Source: Takifugu bimaculatus
Lineage: Eukaryota > Chordata > Actinopteri > Tetraodontiformes > Tetraodontidae
Reading direction: 5' to 3'
Length of the DNA: 64,000 nucleotides
NCBI GenBank assembly: GCA_004026145.2
Contig: CP034992.1
Location: 117,501 to 181,500 of the forward strand
Numbering within the stretch: position 1 is the first letter of the stretch; each line of letters opens with the position of its first letter. The position numbers were made by a program, and so were the translations under genes. Below, one piece after another: positions 49,057 through 60,680 of the stretch. The notes below the pieces were generated by a model. That model saw only the letters and a list, made by a program, of their open reading frames with translations. It was not told where the DNA came from and ran no database searches.

Positions 49057-50803
49057 ATGAAGCTGATGGAGGAGCAGCTCTGGCCTCTGCTGAAGCAGCA
49101 CCTGCAGCAGACCCTCACCTACTGGAGCGTCTTCTTCAGCTTCGGCCTGTGCGTCTCCTTCCTGGGACCCACCATCCTGGACCTGCGATGTCAGACTGGG
49201 GCCACAGTGGAGCAGATCACCTGGGTCTTCTTCTCCCAGCAGTTCTTCTTGTTGGTGGGCAGCTGTGTGGGGGGGCTCTTCAAGAAGACGTGAGTGCGTC
49301 ATCATATTTCTCTACGATACATTCTCGACGTTTGCTTGCTTCTCGCCTGTTAGTCGCAGTGAGTTCGTTCTTCTTGTGGTGAAATTAACTTTTTATGGAA
49401 CAAGTAAATAATAAAACCACCTCAGTGTTTATGGATAGACTGTCTTGACCAATGTGACATTATTAGACATTCTGGTCCGACAAGAACTTGTTGGAAGAGC
49501 AAATAGGATCAGCGTAAACACCTTTTTGACAGTTTTCTGGTCACAGTTACACAAAAGAGCTCCTGCTTTGCATTTGCTGTTGGTACTTTTACAGAACAAC
49601 AAAGACTGAAACTACACAAAGCTCCTGCGACACTTCTGAGGGTTTAAGTTGGTCGTTCCAGCATTTGTTAGGAGGGAAAAGACAATCATTTAGACATAAT
49701 CTGAAAATTCGTCATTTCAAATTTGTAAGCCTCAGGCGAGCGTCTGAGGGAATTAAAAATGGAAATTTTTTAACTAGGAAGGAAGAAGCGAATATACAAA
49801 ATTAAAATGTTGCTCATTAAGCGATCATTTGAATCATGTTTTTTATTCATCCGCAGCCTTCTGGCCTCCCTCTTGGCCCTGTTCTTCTGCACTCTCATGA
49901 TCTCACTTCTGTTCGCTGCCATACCGTTCTGCCACCATATTGTGCCATTGTTTGTCACCATGGCGATAACCGGTGGTGCCATGGGGGTGATCGACACCAT
50001 CGCCAACTACCAGCTCGTGAATTTGTACCAGAAGAACTCTGCTGTTTTCCTACAGGTCAGGGGACCGTGTGTGTGTCTGTGTGTGTGGTTTTAAGGTTGA
50101 GTTTAGGTCAGGGTCAGAGTCATGGTCAGGGGCGACATCAGCTCATGATGGGACCTGATCATCATCTTTGATCACTCCATCTTGATCAACATCTGAACAG
50201 ATCATGTGACCAAACCTTGGCGGTCTGCAGAGAACTTCCTTCAGAATCCCTGATAGTTTAAAGTTGCCCCCTGACATGTAAAAGTGAAGCTGAATAAAAG
50301 TCTCTGCTGGTTCGGCCTTTCGGACCGTTTCTAACTCTGTCGTGGCCACAGTCTTTGCATTTCTTCATCGGACTGGGGGCGCTCATCAGCCCCCTGGTGG
50401 CCGACCCCTTCCTGACAGACGACAACTGCACCCTGGAAACCAACCGGACCCCAAACTATCACCACGTCCAGATGAACACGTCCGAGCACGAGGCCGCCCG
50501 GCTCGACCAGATCTCCGCGCGTGGAGTTCCGATCGAGGGCGAGGCCATCGGCAGCGTGTCGTACGCCTTCTGGATCATGGCGCTGATCAACGTGAGTCCT
50601 TCGGCCCGATTATGCAGAATAAAGGGAAGTGTGTTTCATACTCTCGGAGTGTGTAGGTGTAAATGCGTGAGTGTGTTTTTCAGTCGACTTTGGGGAAACT
50701 GCAGGAACCAGTTTGCTCAAGTTTACGCTTCACCGGTTCCCATTTATGACATTAATACGTTTGTTCAGGAGCTTCTTCCTTGGAAAGGGTGTTAATACTC
50801 CTG

Positions 50804-50836
<33 letters not shown>

Positions 50837-52702
50837 TGAGGCAGCTCCCTGTGCCGGTGGCCGTCTTCACCCTGATGTACCAGAAGAGGCTGCTGCCCTG
50901 CTTCCGGAAGGGTCCGGGTCTGCTCGAGGGACGCTCCGGCGGCTCCTCTCTGGACGCCGCTCCCGGTAACACACAGCACGTGTGTGTGTGTCCGTCTTTG
51001 TGTCCGTGCTGTCCACACAGCTGCTCACTGTCCCTTCGTCTCCAGGCAGCGCGTTTTCCTGCTGCAGCCCCGCTAATCTGCGCGGCCGCCCTCCTTCGTT
51101 CTTCCTCATCCATGCTCTGGGCGGAGCCATCCTCTTCCTCACTGATGGGATCATGGTGAGGCGTTCACAGTCATGTCTGTGCTGGAGTTCACCTGAGAGT
51201 TGGGCCCTGATCTGCTGTAGTTTACCTTCTTCCCAGGGCTCCTACGCTGGCTTCGTCTACACCTACGCCGTGTCCCCTCCTCTGCTGATGGGCCACAAGG
51301 CTGCCGGCTGCCTGGACAGCATATTCTGGGCCTCCATCACAATCGGACGTCTGGGCTTCATCTTTATGTCGTACAGATTCACAGCACCCAGGCTGCTCAC
51401 CTTCAGTCTGGTACGAGAGTCGGATTTTTAAAATTTCAAGAATCTGAAAAGAGATGATCGGCGTGTGGTTTAGGCGGAAGAAGCTTGTCCCCAGCGCAGC
51501 TCAGAGTCCACCTCGAGTTTCAGTCCAGAGGAGCTGGATGTGTGAACACAGCTGCTGTTCCCACCCAGATTCACTCGCGTCCCCTTGTGTAAATACTGAA
51601 GCCGTGCCAATGGGCCACTGCACGGCGGATAGAGGAAGCTCAAAGCATGGCACGAAGCTGAGGAGTGATATCTAGGAGATGAGGGGATCCTGCAGAGGAC
51701 GGCTGAAGTGATGCTCCAGGAGTGTGATGCGTCTGTGTCTCAGGCCATCTGCAGTGTGACGTGCACGCCCTCGCGGTGCTGCGTGTGAGCCGACAGCCCC
51801 ACCAGGAGCTCTCACATCTCTGTAGTCACACATGCGTTTACACGCAGCTCCTCTGGAAAGAACCTGCTAAAGTCCATTGCAGATGGGGGGGGTGTTAACA
51901 GCAGGGTGGAGTCTATTTTCTGCCAGTAATCTCCTTTTCTCCTGGGAAACCAGTCCATGTTTGTGACGACAGAAACCCAAATCTTTGTTCAAACATCTCA
52001 TTTAAGGAGGCTGACCTCTGTAAATACCCACCCCGATCAGTTACTCTCTATCCTTGCTGTCCGTCCGCATGTTTGCCTGAGGTGGGGGCCATACTGGTGC
52101 AGTTCATGCTGATGATCTTCTACACCAGCTGGGTGTTTCTCTTCATTGGTACGTGCGTGTTGGGGCTGTGCATAAGCAGCATGTTCCCCTCCATGCTGGC
52201 CTTCACAGAGGACATTCTGGACTACAAAGGTAAACTCTGAATGTGGAAGCCTCTGGAATCTACCGACAGATCTGTCCGTGAACTCCCGTTCCTCTTCTTT
52301 GCGTTCAAGGTTGCGCCACCACCGTCCTGGTGACCAGTGCGAGCACAGGAGAGATGCTGCTGCAAGTGGTCTTTGGATCTGTGAGCGCCGTTTTCCCTGT
52401 CATGATGATTACACTTGAAACCTCAGCCAAGATCCATCTCCTCGGTAAAATGAGAGCTGCAGCGCGTGGAAGCCGTTGATGTCGCCTGTGGTCTCTCCCT
52501 GCAGGTGATCCAGCGTGAGGGCAGCTTCACCTTCCTGCTCTGCTGCACCACAGCCTCGGTGACGGCCCTCTGCTGTTTCCTGCTGTTTCTCTACGTCCAG
52601 CACCTCCACAGAAGCAGCCGCGCAGGTAAACCCACCTCTGCTACCATGCCAGGCCTCCTCGATCAGGCTGACAGACAAACATCCCAGGAATCCCTCCTCT
52701 AA
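49057..52702 (+). CDS. mfsd4a: Major facilitator superfamily domain-containing protein 4A
   Basis: Nine coding exons with consistent phases: 49057-49289, 49857-50055, 50352-50591, 50845-50965, 51046-51155, 51237-51410, 52082-52229, 52310-52380, 52505-52702, giving 497 residues (human MFSD4A is slightly longer). An in-frame TGA at 49045-49047 limits the start to 49057 or the second Met three codons on; 49057 gives the family's usual N-terminal length. The product is a polytopic membrane protein: TM1 about 22-42 (YWSVFFSFG, then LGPTILDL), TM2 near 56-75, TM5 about 145-165, TM6 about 212-232, TM7 about 283-301. An extracytoplasmic TM5-TM6 loop carries NRT and NTS glycosylation sequons, and a long central loop separates the two six-helix halves. 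Segments such as SYAFWIMALIN, FPSMLAFTED and CATTVLVT match MFSD4A. The family is sugar-transporter-like; the substrate is not established. Paralogue choice (4A, not 4B) rests on similarity and on cdk18/elk4 neighbours. The last exon contains a usable donor at 52626, so another C-terminus is possible. Confidence 0.92.
50807..50834 (+). repeat. (TG)n next to the mfsd4a exon 4 acceptor
   Basis: About 14 TG copies end ten bases before the GAGGCAG acceptor of mfsd4a exon 4, taking the place of a normal pyrimidine tract. Confidence 0.9.
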
Positions 52703-53117
52703 TCTGCCCCAGGTTAATCTAGAAAGAAAGAGGGGCCACAAGAGGCTGCTGATGTCCCCACATCCCCTCCTATCACAAGGACTTTCCTGGAATTCCAAAG
52801 ATCCGAGTGACACGTATGTTCCAGAGGCAGCTGGATATAGAGCAGGACTCTATTATGTTTCAAACCCGTCACACATCCTCAGCAGCTGTAGCTGCCCTCC
52901 AGAACACACAACGATGTTTGCTCTGTGTTGCGTGTGTGTGCCTTATACGTTCCTACCTGCGGCTACTTGAACCTGCTAATAAGGTGACACGGGGCTGGTT
53001 ACACATCTTTAATTCTTGGTCTCACCGATTATAAACGCTCCCTCGCCGCCTCTCGTACATCGATGTGCAGCTTCAGACAAGTAACTTGTAAACATCAGGA
53101 AAGAAGAAGAAATAAAC
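52703..53117 (+). other. mfsd4a: Probable mfsd4a 3' UTR
   Basis: The sequence after the TAA at 52700-52702 has no further recognisable exon and reaches AATAAA at 53112-53117. If the donor at 52626 is used instead, this stretch would be partly intronic. Confidence 0.45.
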
Positions 53118-55888
53118 AGTGGACAGAAAAAAGCAACAACGGTTGTTTCTTTTTAAAAAAAAACAAGAGTTTACATCTGAGGGGAAAAGATGGGGAGGTC
53201 CGGACGAGCAGGTCGGGAAAGTTTTAAAAGGGATTTAGTCTCACGGACACTTTTTCTTAATTAAAAGCACTGAAACAAAATGCAATATAAACCAATTCTG
53301 TGAGTCATGTTGAAATAAATAGTCTGGGTTAACCTAATCACATGACTAATCACATGACTAATAGCTTGACAGATTGTGAGAATCGTATTTCATACAAAGT
53401 GCAAAGATGTTCCTCCCTTTGGGAAAATATACATTAGTCAGTAAACAAACAACATTTTGTCAAAGAGTAAATGTGAAAAGCGACAGAATGCAATTAAAGG
53501 AGAACCTGGAGAAGTGCAAACGTTCCATCACCACATCTGCATGTACAATATCAACACCATATCAAAACACTGCACATATAAAACATAGACTTTTGATTTC
53601 TCTCAATAAGGCTTTTGATTCTCAAAAATAGACAATGCCACTGCTGCACAGCTGCCTCCACACTCACAGGAGGAGAAACTGGACAAAAAACATCAAATCC
53701 CAGAACCCGAAACACGTCTAAGCCATCGGGCTCTTACAAAAATAATCTACGGTTACAGGAAAGGAGATTACGCTGAATGAACAGGGTCTAAATATTTATA
53801 TTCTGTGAGAAAAATGTAAGAAAATTTAGCGCAAACATTTAGAAGCCGTCTTAGATTTGCAAGCGCTGCATATTTACGTGCGCTGATCGGCTTCAGCACC
53901 TCCGCTGTGATATGGCAAAACTCACTAAACAGGCTCGTTGTTACTGGGTTTACGCCTACTTGGACTTGCATTTTAGGAAATGGACTCGGGCTTGGCTGTG
54001 GTAAGGCACCATATTGGAATGACAGCCTGCAGGCAAAGGGGTCAAAGGTCAGCCAGTATTCTCCACATCTCTGCTGGTACATCCCTGGGTTAGAAAGGGA
54101 CACTTGGGTAAAGAAAGACAGGCATGTCTTCTATCCAAGCATCGAGTAAACATAATTCCATGTTCATGAGTCTGACGCAGACTTATGGCTTCTACATCTA
54201 TTAGGAAACAGGTCCAAAACTGTTTATGGCTCTTTATGGAGAGGGTGCAGCTTAAAGAAGGTGTATCAGAGTCTCAGGGGCTTCTGGATTAAGGGTTGCT
54301 GTCATTCACTGGTGAGAAGAGGCTCAATTTCAGGCTGGTAGACTGGAAAATGACTGCTGACCGAGTGGCGTTGCATCTTTCCGTCGTCTGCTAATGCGTC
54401 ACAAAATATGTTTCAATACTTGATTTGGAAGTGGAAAACAGAATTATTTGGTCGTCAGTTACTCTGACCATTACTCATCATATTTTTCAGCGTCACAATT
54501 AAAATTTCCATTATGGTGACACTCATACACATGTTAGGGCTCACACTAAACCTAATACTTCGTTGTATTAGTCGTAAGAATCACAAAATATGAACAAAGC
54601 TGTGGTAAATATGTCAAACATGGAGAGCAGAGATCAAAACAACAGAATGTGTTGTTACATCCATTAGCCACATGCTAGAAATGCGGTTTTACGTCATTCA
54701 TGCTTAACAATTTTAGCGTCCTGAAGGACGATTATTTCCATACCCACACAAAAATCTATGCAGTTATAAAAAGCTAGCATTAGCGAAGCAAACAAGCTAA
54801 TGTAAAGTCCAGGGGCAGCAGAACGGTGCAGTCCAGTATCTCTTAAAGCTGAAGCACATGAACCTGTAGCCTCTGATTAAGCACCTGTTGGTGCGGATAT
54901 CGTGCAGCCCGACCACCTGCCGTAAACGCGTAGCGGCGTCCGTACGGATCCTTAAATTCCACAAGCATCATCAAGGCCAGCAGAACGTTAGCTCTGGGGT
55001 GTGGCTGCCAGTATTCCCACATAACTACAACACAGAGTCTGCAATAAGTGCAAAATCAATTGTTGTTCTTTTGCCTGCGATGAGTCCGACCAGCTGAAGC
55101 TTCCCGGGGAAAAGAGAGTCAATATTTTGACAGTTTGTCGTGTGTGCAGTTTAAACACACCAGTCATTAAGGTTTGATAAGTGGCTGTCAGAAGAGGGTG
55201 GCGTTTGTGTTCTTTGGTCAAAGTCAGGAGTGCTGGGATGCCGTCGTCCTAGTCCGGATTACTGTTGGCGCCACCTACACGTTTAAGCTGAATTTAAGTT
55301 TTGGCCTGCGCAGATCTGATGCACACAAAGTGTTATGGCTTGTTTTTACACTGAGAAGAGGAATGATTCAACGTCAACACGGAGACAGTCGGAGCTGATC
55401 AGGCTACAGTCAGCCCAGGTTTCACAGCAGCAGACAGTACACGGGCAGGTAAAGCGGGTTCAGGGGCTCCGAGGGACTGCAGAGAAACATGGCGGTTAGA
55501 AGGTTCCTCTGCAACACTTGAGTAGAGAAAAGGAAACAGAACTATTGCCAGCAGAGGTGCAGCTGGATCAGGAAATAAAGCGGTGACACAACTGCACATT
55601 AAAAGAACAATCCAGGCTTTGCATTGCTCGAGTCCAAAATAACCCAACGGGATTGTCGCTGGTGGGGGTCCAGCGTGGATCCACCTGCTGCTGATAGAGA
55701 AACTTCTCCCTCCTTCAAACCGATGCACGCGAGGAGCCCCGGAACATGAATCCAAAAGTCCGAGTGGAACAAGAGTACCAGTGTGTGAAGACGGATTCTG
55801 AAAGGACTCCAGGTCCTCCTGCGCGTGTGTGTAGTGTAAATACTGCAACTGTGAGTTTTGCCTGTCTGGGTCCAAACGCTGCAGAGTT
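53118..55888 (-). other. elk4: Probable elk4 3' UTR
   Basis: About 2.8 kb downstream of the elk4 stop (lower coordinates), before the end of the convergent mfsd4a. No coding exon is seen on either strand. I did not find a canonical minus-strand AATAAA (TTTATT on plus) here, so the 3' end is unplaced. Human ELK4 also has a long 3' UTR. Confidence 0.35.
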
Positions 55889-56037
55889 CTAAGTCTTCTG
55901 AGGGTCTGGAGAAATGGGACCAGGTGTGTTGGTTCCATCCATGCTGTGTACAGGGATCTGGAACTGAGGGGTGAGGACGGACGGGAACTGGAAAAGGACA
56001 GAAGTTTGAATACATCTCTGCAGAGTGTGTGTGTGCC

Positions 56038-56069
<32 letters not shown>

Positions 56070-58388
56070 GTGCACTTTGGTGCGTTTACCTGGAACAGAT
56101 GAGCTCCCTGACGACGCGTGGCCGGGCTGAGGGGAGCCACTGGGCTGAGCGTGCTCCAGAAGTGGATGTTGGACAACAGAGGACTGGGAGTCAACAGCAG
56201 GGTGGGAGTCTGAGGGAAAGAGGGAGGACACTAATACACTAATTTATGGAGGAAATTACCGTATTTACTGTCCACACCACAGAACCTTGAGCAGGAAATG
56301 TAAACGTTTCTGTTTAAGAAACACGTGAATGTTCAGATACAGACATTTATCTTAATATGTGAAGATGTTTTCTTATCTACTTAATCTATCTTAAACTAAC
56401 AGGAAGGTTTTACTGGATGACCACACCAGTAGATCTTGTGATCAGTCACGGCCCTAAACCGAACCAGAAAGACTACATTGTCTACAGCTAAATCCAATTA
56501 CAATGACAGAATCTTGCAACTGCGGCCCAGTCATGTGTTCAGCAAACAACATTAAATGCAGCTTTAAACAACACAAAAAACACCAAATAACCATTCACAT
56601 CGCAGCGTCTACTGCCACCTATTGGTCGACACTGGAACTGAAGTTTACATGAATAAATAAACCAGTTTTCTGATATTAATATATATAATATATATAAATA
56701 TTAAGATTTAGAAGTGGTTGATCTTCAGGTTTAATCTCTCCTCTATCAGATAATTACGTCGGTCCAATATTCTGTGCTGATTTGCCTCCACACACTCACC
56801 GGTATCATTGCTGGTGTCAGAGAAGCGGTGGGTAACGAGGGGCTGCAGAGGCTCATGGGAGAGAAGTCCGAGGTGGTGACCAGCAGGGTGGGTGGGCTGA
56901 TCTGCAGGACTTTTGGCGGCTTCCGGGATTTTCCTGAGCTCTGAGTGCTGACTGTGGTGCTGCTGCTCACTGAGGATGAACTGGTCTCAGCATCCACCAG
57001 ACTGGTCTCGTCCGACAGAGCAATGCTACTGTCCACCTGGAGGACAGAGGACAGAACACGGATCTGCACACTGTCTTCACTAGAATGCTACAGGGAATTC
57101 CACAGTGGGGCGGGCACACCTGCCACGACTAGCTCTACAAACATGTTATTTCTAGTAATAAAAACATCACATGACAGGACAGATTTTAGAAGATAACAAG
57201 AGTCAAACAGGAGGGTGCGGTCCTCTACTCACCCTCTCCTGCGACTGAGGGTCCACAGGCTGAGACTCCAAGTCGCTGTCCATCACCAGCTCCTGAGAGG
57301 AGTAGAGCACCAGATTTGGTGACGGGTTGGTGGAGGCCAGGTCCTGTAAGCTGAAGGCTGGTTCTGACGGCGGGACCTGTTCGAATGAGTAGGCGTACTG
57401 GGACGGCACGGAGGAGTGTGTGGCGAGGCCTTCGTGTCTCTGGGCCGTGGCTGGCAGAGGGTCCAGCGGGCTGGAGCTCAGAGCGGGCTCTATGTCCACC
57501 CGAGGGGGGGGTGCTGGTGTCTGTGCTGGTGCTGGCTTTGGAGGGGTGTTCACGAACTTGATGACGGAGGACAAGGTGGGCTGCTGCGTTTGGGGCGCCT
57601 CCTCCTGGCTGTGAGCTCGGGGGCCGGCGTTCCTCCTGTCGGCCATCTTCTCGGCTGGATTCTCTATCTTGATGGATTTGAAGAGCTGCCGTCCGTTTTG
57701 CAACGAGTTGAGGGTGAAGGAGGTGTAGAGGCCAGAGTGGATGTAGTCGTTACGGCTCGACTGCTTGCTGCCGGAGCTGCTTCCCACCTTGCCGTGGTCG
57801 GCCGGCTCGCCCTCCGGGAGGGGGCCGTCCCCCTTCTTGGCCTGGGGAGGCGCATCTCCTCCCTCCGCTCGGGAGAAAACGTCCCCTTTCAGGATGTCCG
57901 GGTAGGAGACGAAGCGGTAGACGAACTTCTGGCCGTTCACCTTCTTGATGATGTTCTGCGAAACAAACGTGTGGAGGAGAATAAATAAGGAGATGTTAAA
58001 TAAATATTGTGTTAAATGAGCAGTTCTGCCCCAACCAAAGAAGACTGGAGAGACCAGAACGGCCCGTGGGACAGCGCTCTGTCCTCTGTCTGAGCCCCAC
58101 ATCTAAAGCAGAGGCGTCCACACCCACGGGGGACAGTGGGGGACAGGACACACTTGTGCCGAGCGTCTCTGCTGCAGCTACCTTGTCGTAGTAGTATCTG
58201 AGAGCCCTGCTGAGTTTGTCGTAGTTCATGTTGGGTTTGTTCTTTCGGGCTCCCCACAGCCGGGCCACCTCCTCCGCCTGCAGCAGCTTGAACTCCCCCT
58301 TCTCATTGGTCCAGCAGATGAGCTGCTCGTTACTGGAGTCCAGTAGGAGCTGCAGGAGGAACTGCCACAGAGTGACAGAGTTGTCCAT
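55889..58388 (-). CDS. elk4: ETS transcription factor Elk-4 (SAP-1), ternary complex factor
   Basis: Five coding exons, minus strand, all phase 0: 58388-58182, 57955-57233, 57036-56800, 56209-56090, 55987-55889, giving 461 residues (human ELK4 431). The N-terminal ETS domain (about 4-86) starts VTLWQFLLQLL and contains the recognition helix with DKLSRALRYYY (57-67), whose two arginines contact GGA. The B-box for SRF contact is SRNDYIHSGLYTSFTLNSL (136-154). IKIE at 164-167 is a SUMO consensus in the repression region. A basic-hydrophobic MAPK docking (D) motif, KSRKPPKVLQI, begins at 346. The C-box activation domain has Ser-Pro sites in LSPVAPLSP (410-418) and the ERK-docking FQFP (428-431), whose codons are split between exons 4 and 5. 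It acts in the nucleus with SRF at serum response elements and is switched on by ERK. Start: the Met at 58388 aligns with the family start; another in-frame Met lies three codons upstream at 58397, but it spans the exon's acceptor junction and would be lost on splicing. The second exon is proline-rich and longer than in human. Confidence 0.95.
56042..56069 (+). repeat. (TG)n in the 102-bp elk4 intron 4
   Basis: About 14 TG copies (CA on the sense strand) occupy over a quarter of elk4 intron 4 (56089-55988). Confidence 0.92.
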
Positions 58389-58396
58389 GTCTGTCA

Positions 58397-60580
58397 CTGG
58401 AAAAGAGAAATGAAAGAAATTACACCAAACACCAAACTGTCAGGTTCCAACCGTCTCCTGCATCGGTGGGCATTTTCCTGACCTTTAGCCTCTTTAATGG
58501 AGCCACGTTCTAAGGATCCAAACAGAATCTGTGTGGTGGAAACCACCTAATATCAATAAATCAAAGGCAGATCTGGACCCTGGTGTAAAAAGGCAGCAGC
58601 CAAGTCACCAGTGAGTGTGTGTGTTACGGCTGTTACACAGAATAAAGGGTTTAGGTGACGTGTTGGGGCATTAAACCAGGCGCTAAAGAAGGAAAAGTAG
58701 CACCCAGTCATAGAAAAGAAGACAGAAACCTGACGCTTTAATGTAGCTAATTACTATTTTACAAACATCTTGTTCACATCTGGCTGTCCGAGCCCAGGAA
58801 GCTGTGAACATTAAATATCCCAAAGGCCAAGACTTTAATCCAACGCAATCCCTCCGTCTTAAAACTGCTCATTTGGATGTACAAAGGCCTCTTCTTCGAC
58901 ATCCTTCTGATCCCTAATAAAAGCAGGGAGCCCTGATGAATGAGGAAAAACTCACATTTGGAAGTTTAAGACCACGTGTTTCACGCCTCCGAAGCACTTA
59001 AGATGTCTTTTTAAAGGGAAACGCTCAGTATTAAAAAGAAGTTGCAAGTTTTATCCACTGCACGGACACCTGCGAGACAGACGCAGCCGAACCAGAAGAC
59101 ATGGGACTCGTGCTTCTGGTGGGGTCACATGACCCGGTTCAACTTTTCCATGAGATGAGCCATTCATGAAGCCGAGCAGCTCTGTAACAACAACAGCTTC
59201 CTTCTCCCCTCTCCTGCGGCTCGGATCCCGAATATAGATTCAGAATCACAGCCCTCATGACGCCACACTGGCAGATCGGACCTGCTGGTGCAGAAGTTGT
59301 GAGAGAGGCACCACAAAGTTGTGAGAAAGGCCTCCTGCCGACCATTTTCGGCTGCTTTGATGTTTTTAAATGCATTTACATTTCAGTTCCGGCCACTTTA
59401 AAGTCATTTAAATAACATTTGGCCCAAATCATGACCGTCCACAGGGAGGAACCGGGTTGGAACCAGCTGGGTCCATCAGCTGGGTCGTGGTGGTGATTTC
59501 CATTTCCAGACCCATTTCGAGATAAATCTCGCCGCTGTAGCTGGGGACATGGGTGTGATGTCGCCCCAGATCCCCTATGAAAAGCTGCCTCCCACGCAGC
59601 AGATGTCCTCATAAGGTGCAGTGTGTTCTGATCCAGAACCCAGTGCTGAATACGACCCCCGGTGTGAGGTGCACTGACCTCTAATCAGGTCTGCTCTTAC
59701 CAAAGTGTTTTATGTTCTAATGCCACCGTATAATCATCTTCTAGGAAGCTGCAGCTTTGATTCGGGTTGGACCTCCTGGCTCAGCGTGGCCGTGTGTGTT
59801 CAGAGAAGCTGGAGAAGGTTCTGCACCCACAGAGAAATCAGGAGGGATTCTGTTCTGGTTCTGGAGTTTAACGCCCCAACACGCTGCTGTTGGGGCCAAA
59901 GGTCACACAAAATGGGGAAGATTTTGGTCAAACAAGTGCAGAAAGGTTTCTGAAATGCATTTATACACGTGTGTGAGACAGAGACCGTCCAGAACCTGAT
60001 GATGGGCCGAACCAAAGCGCTGCTGTGATTTGGTCACATTCCTTTTTATTATGGTTGAAGTGGAGCCAAAAGCACCGACACACATCTGCACCGGTCAACA
60101 TGTGCGTGTGCGCGCCTCGAGCAACAGAAACAATGAGCCTGACTCATCCACACCTGACAGGTTGGGAACCCTGTCAGAACCAGAGCTATCCAAAGTTCGG
60201 CAGCGTCCAACCTGCAGCCAGCGGGAAGATTAACCAGCGTCGTTGCGCAACATTCGCCACAAATGGCGCAAACGCGAGCTGAGACAAATGGCTCATGTAA
60301 CATGTGTGAGACATGATCCAGGGGTCCGGACGGGTCCGACTGGGCTTTACTGGCGCCGCCACAGACCAACAACAGTGGGAAATAAAGACCACTTGTTGCT
60401 TAAAAGCCCTCCCTTTGGTGACAGTCGACAGGCTCGCTGCTGATTTCACGCAGTTTGCCTTTAAAAGCCCGAAGCTGCTGTTCCGTGCACGGAGGCGTCG
60501 AGGCCAACAAATCAAAGCTTTAGCGTCAGTTTCTGAACTGGAAGTTAGCTCTTAGCATGTTAGCTCAGCGGCTAACCTAC
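58397..60580 (-). other. elk4: Presumed elk4 first intron
   Basis: The elk4 start exon is preceded on the minus strand by TTTTCCAG ending at 58397, an acceptor eight bases before the ATG, so at least one non-coding exon lies further right. No coding exon or notable repeat was found in this 2.2-kb stretch. Confidence 0.45.
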
Positions 60581-60680
60581 CTCGCTCCTAGAGACGGGTG
60601 GATTTCCGAGTCGTCGAGTCGCGTCGATACGTTCCCAAAACATTTCTGAAAACCGTATTAATGTTTCATATGCAGTGAAA
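60581..60680 (-). other. elk4: Candidate non-coding first exon of elk4
   Basis: On the minus strand a CpG-rich stretch (several CGACG and TCGAC motifs) ends GGAGCGAG|GTAGGT, a good donor at 60580-60579. It is in the right place and orientation to feed the elk4 acceptor at 58397. There is no TATA box, as expected for a CpG-type promoter. The right boundary is a guess. Confidence 0.3.

Noticed and set aside
57416..57988. 190-codon plus-strand frame
   Set aside because: Antisense shadow of elk4 exon 2, which is GC- and proline-rich.
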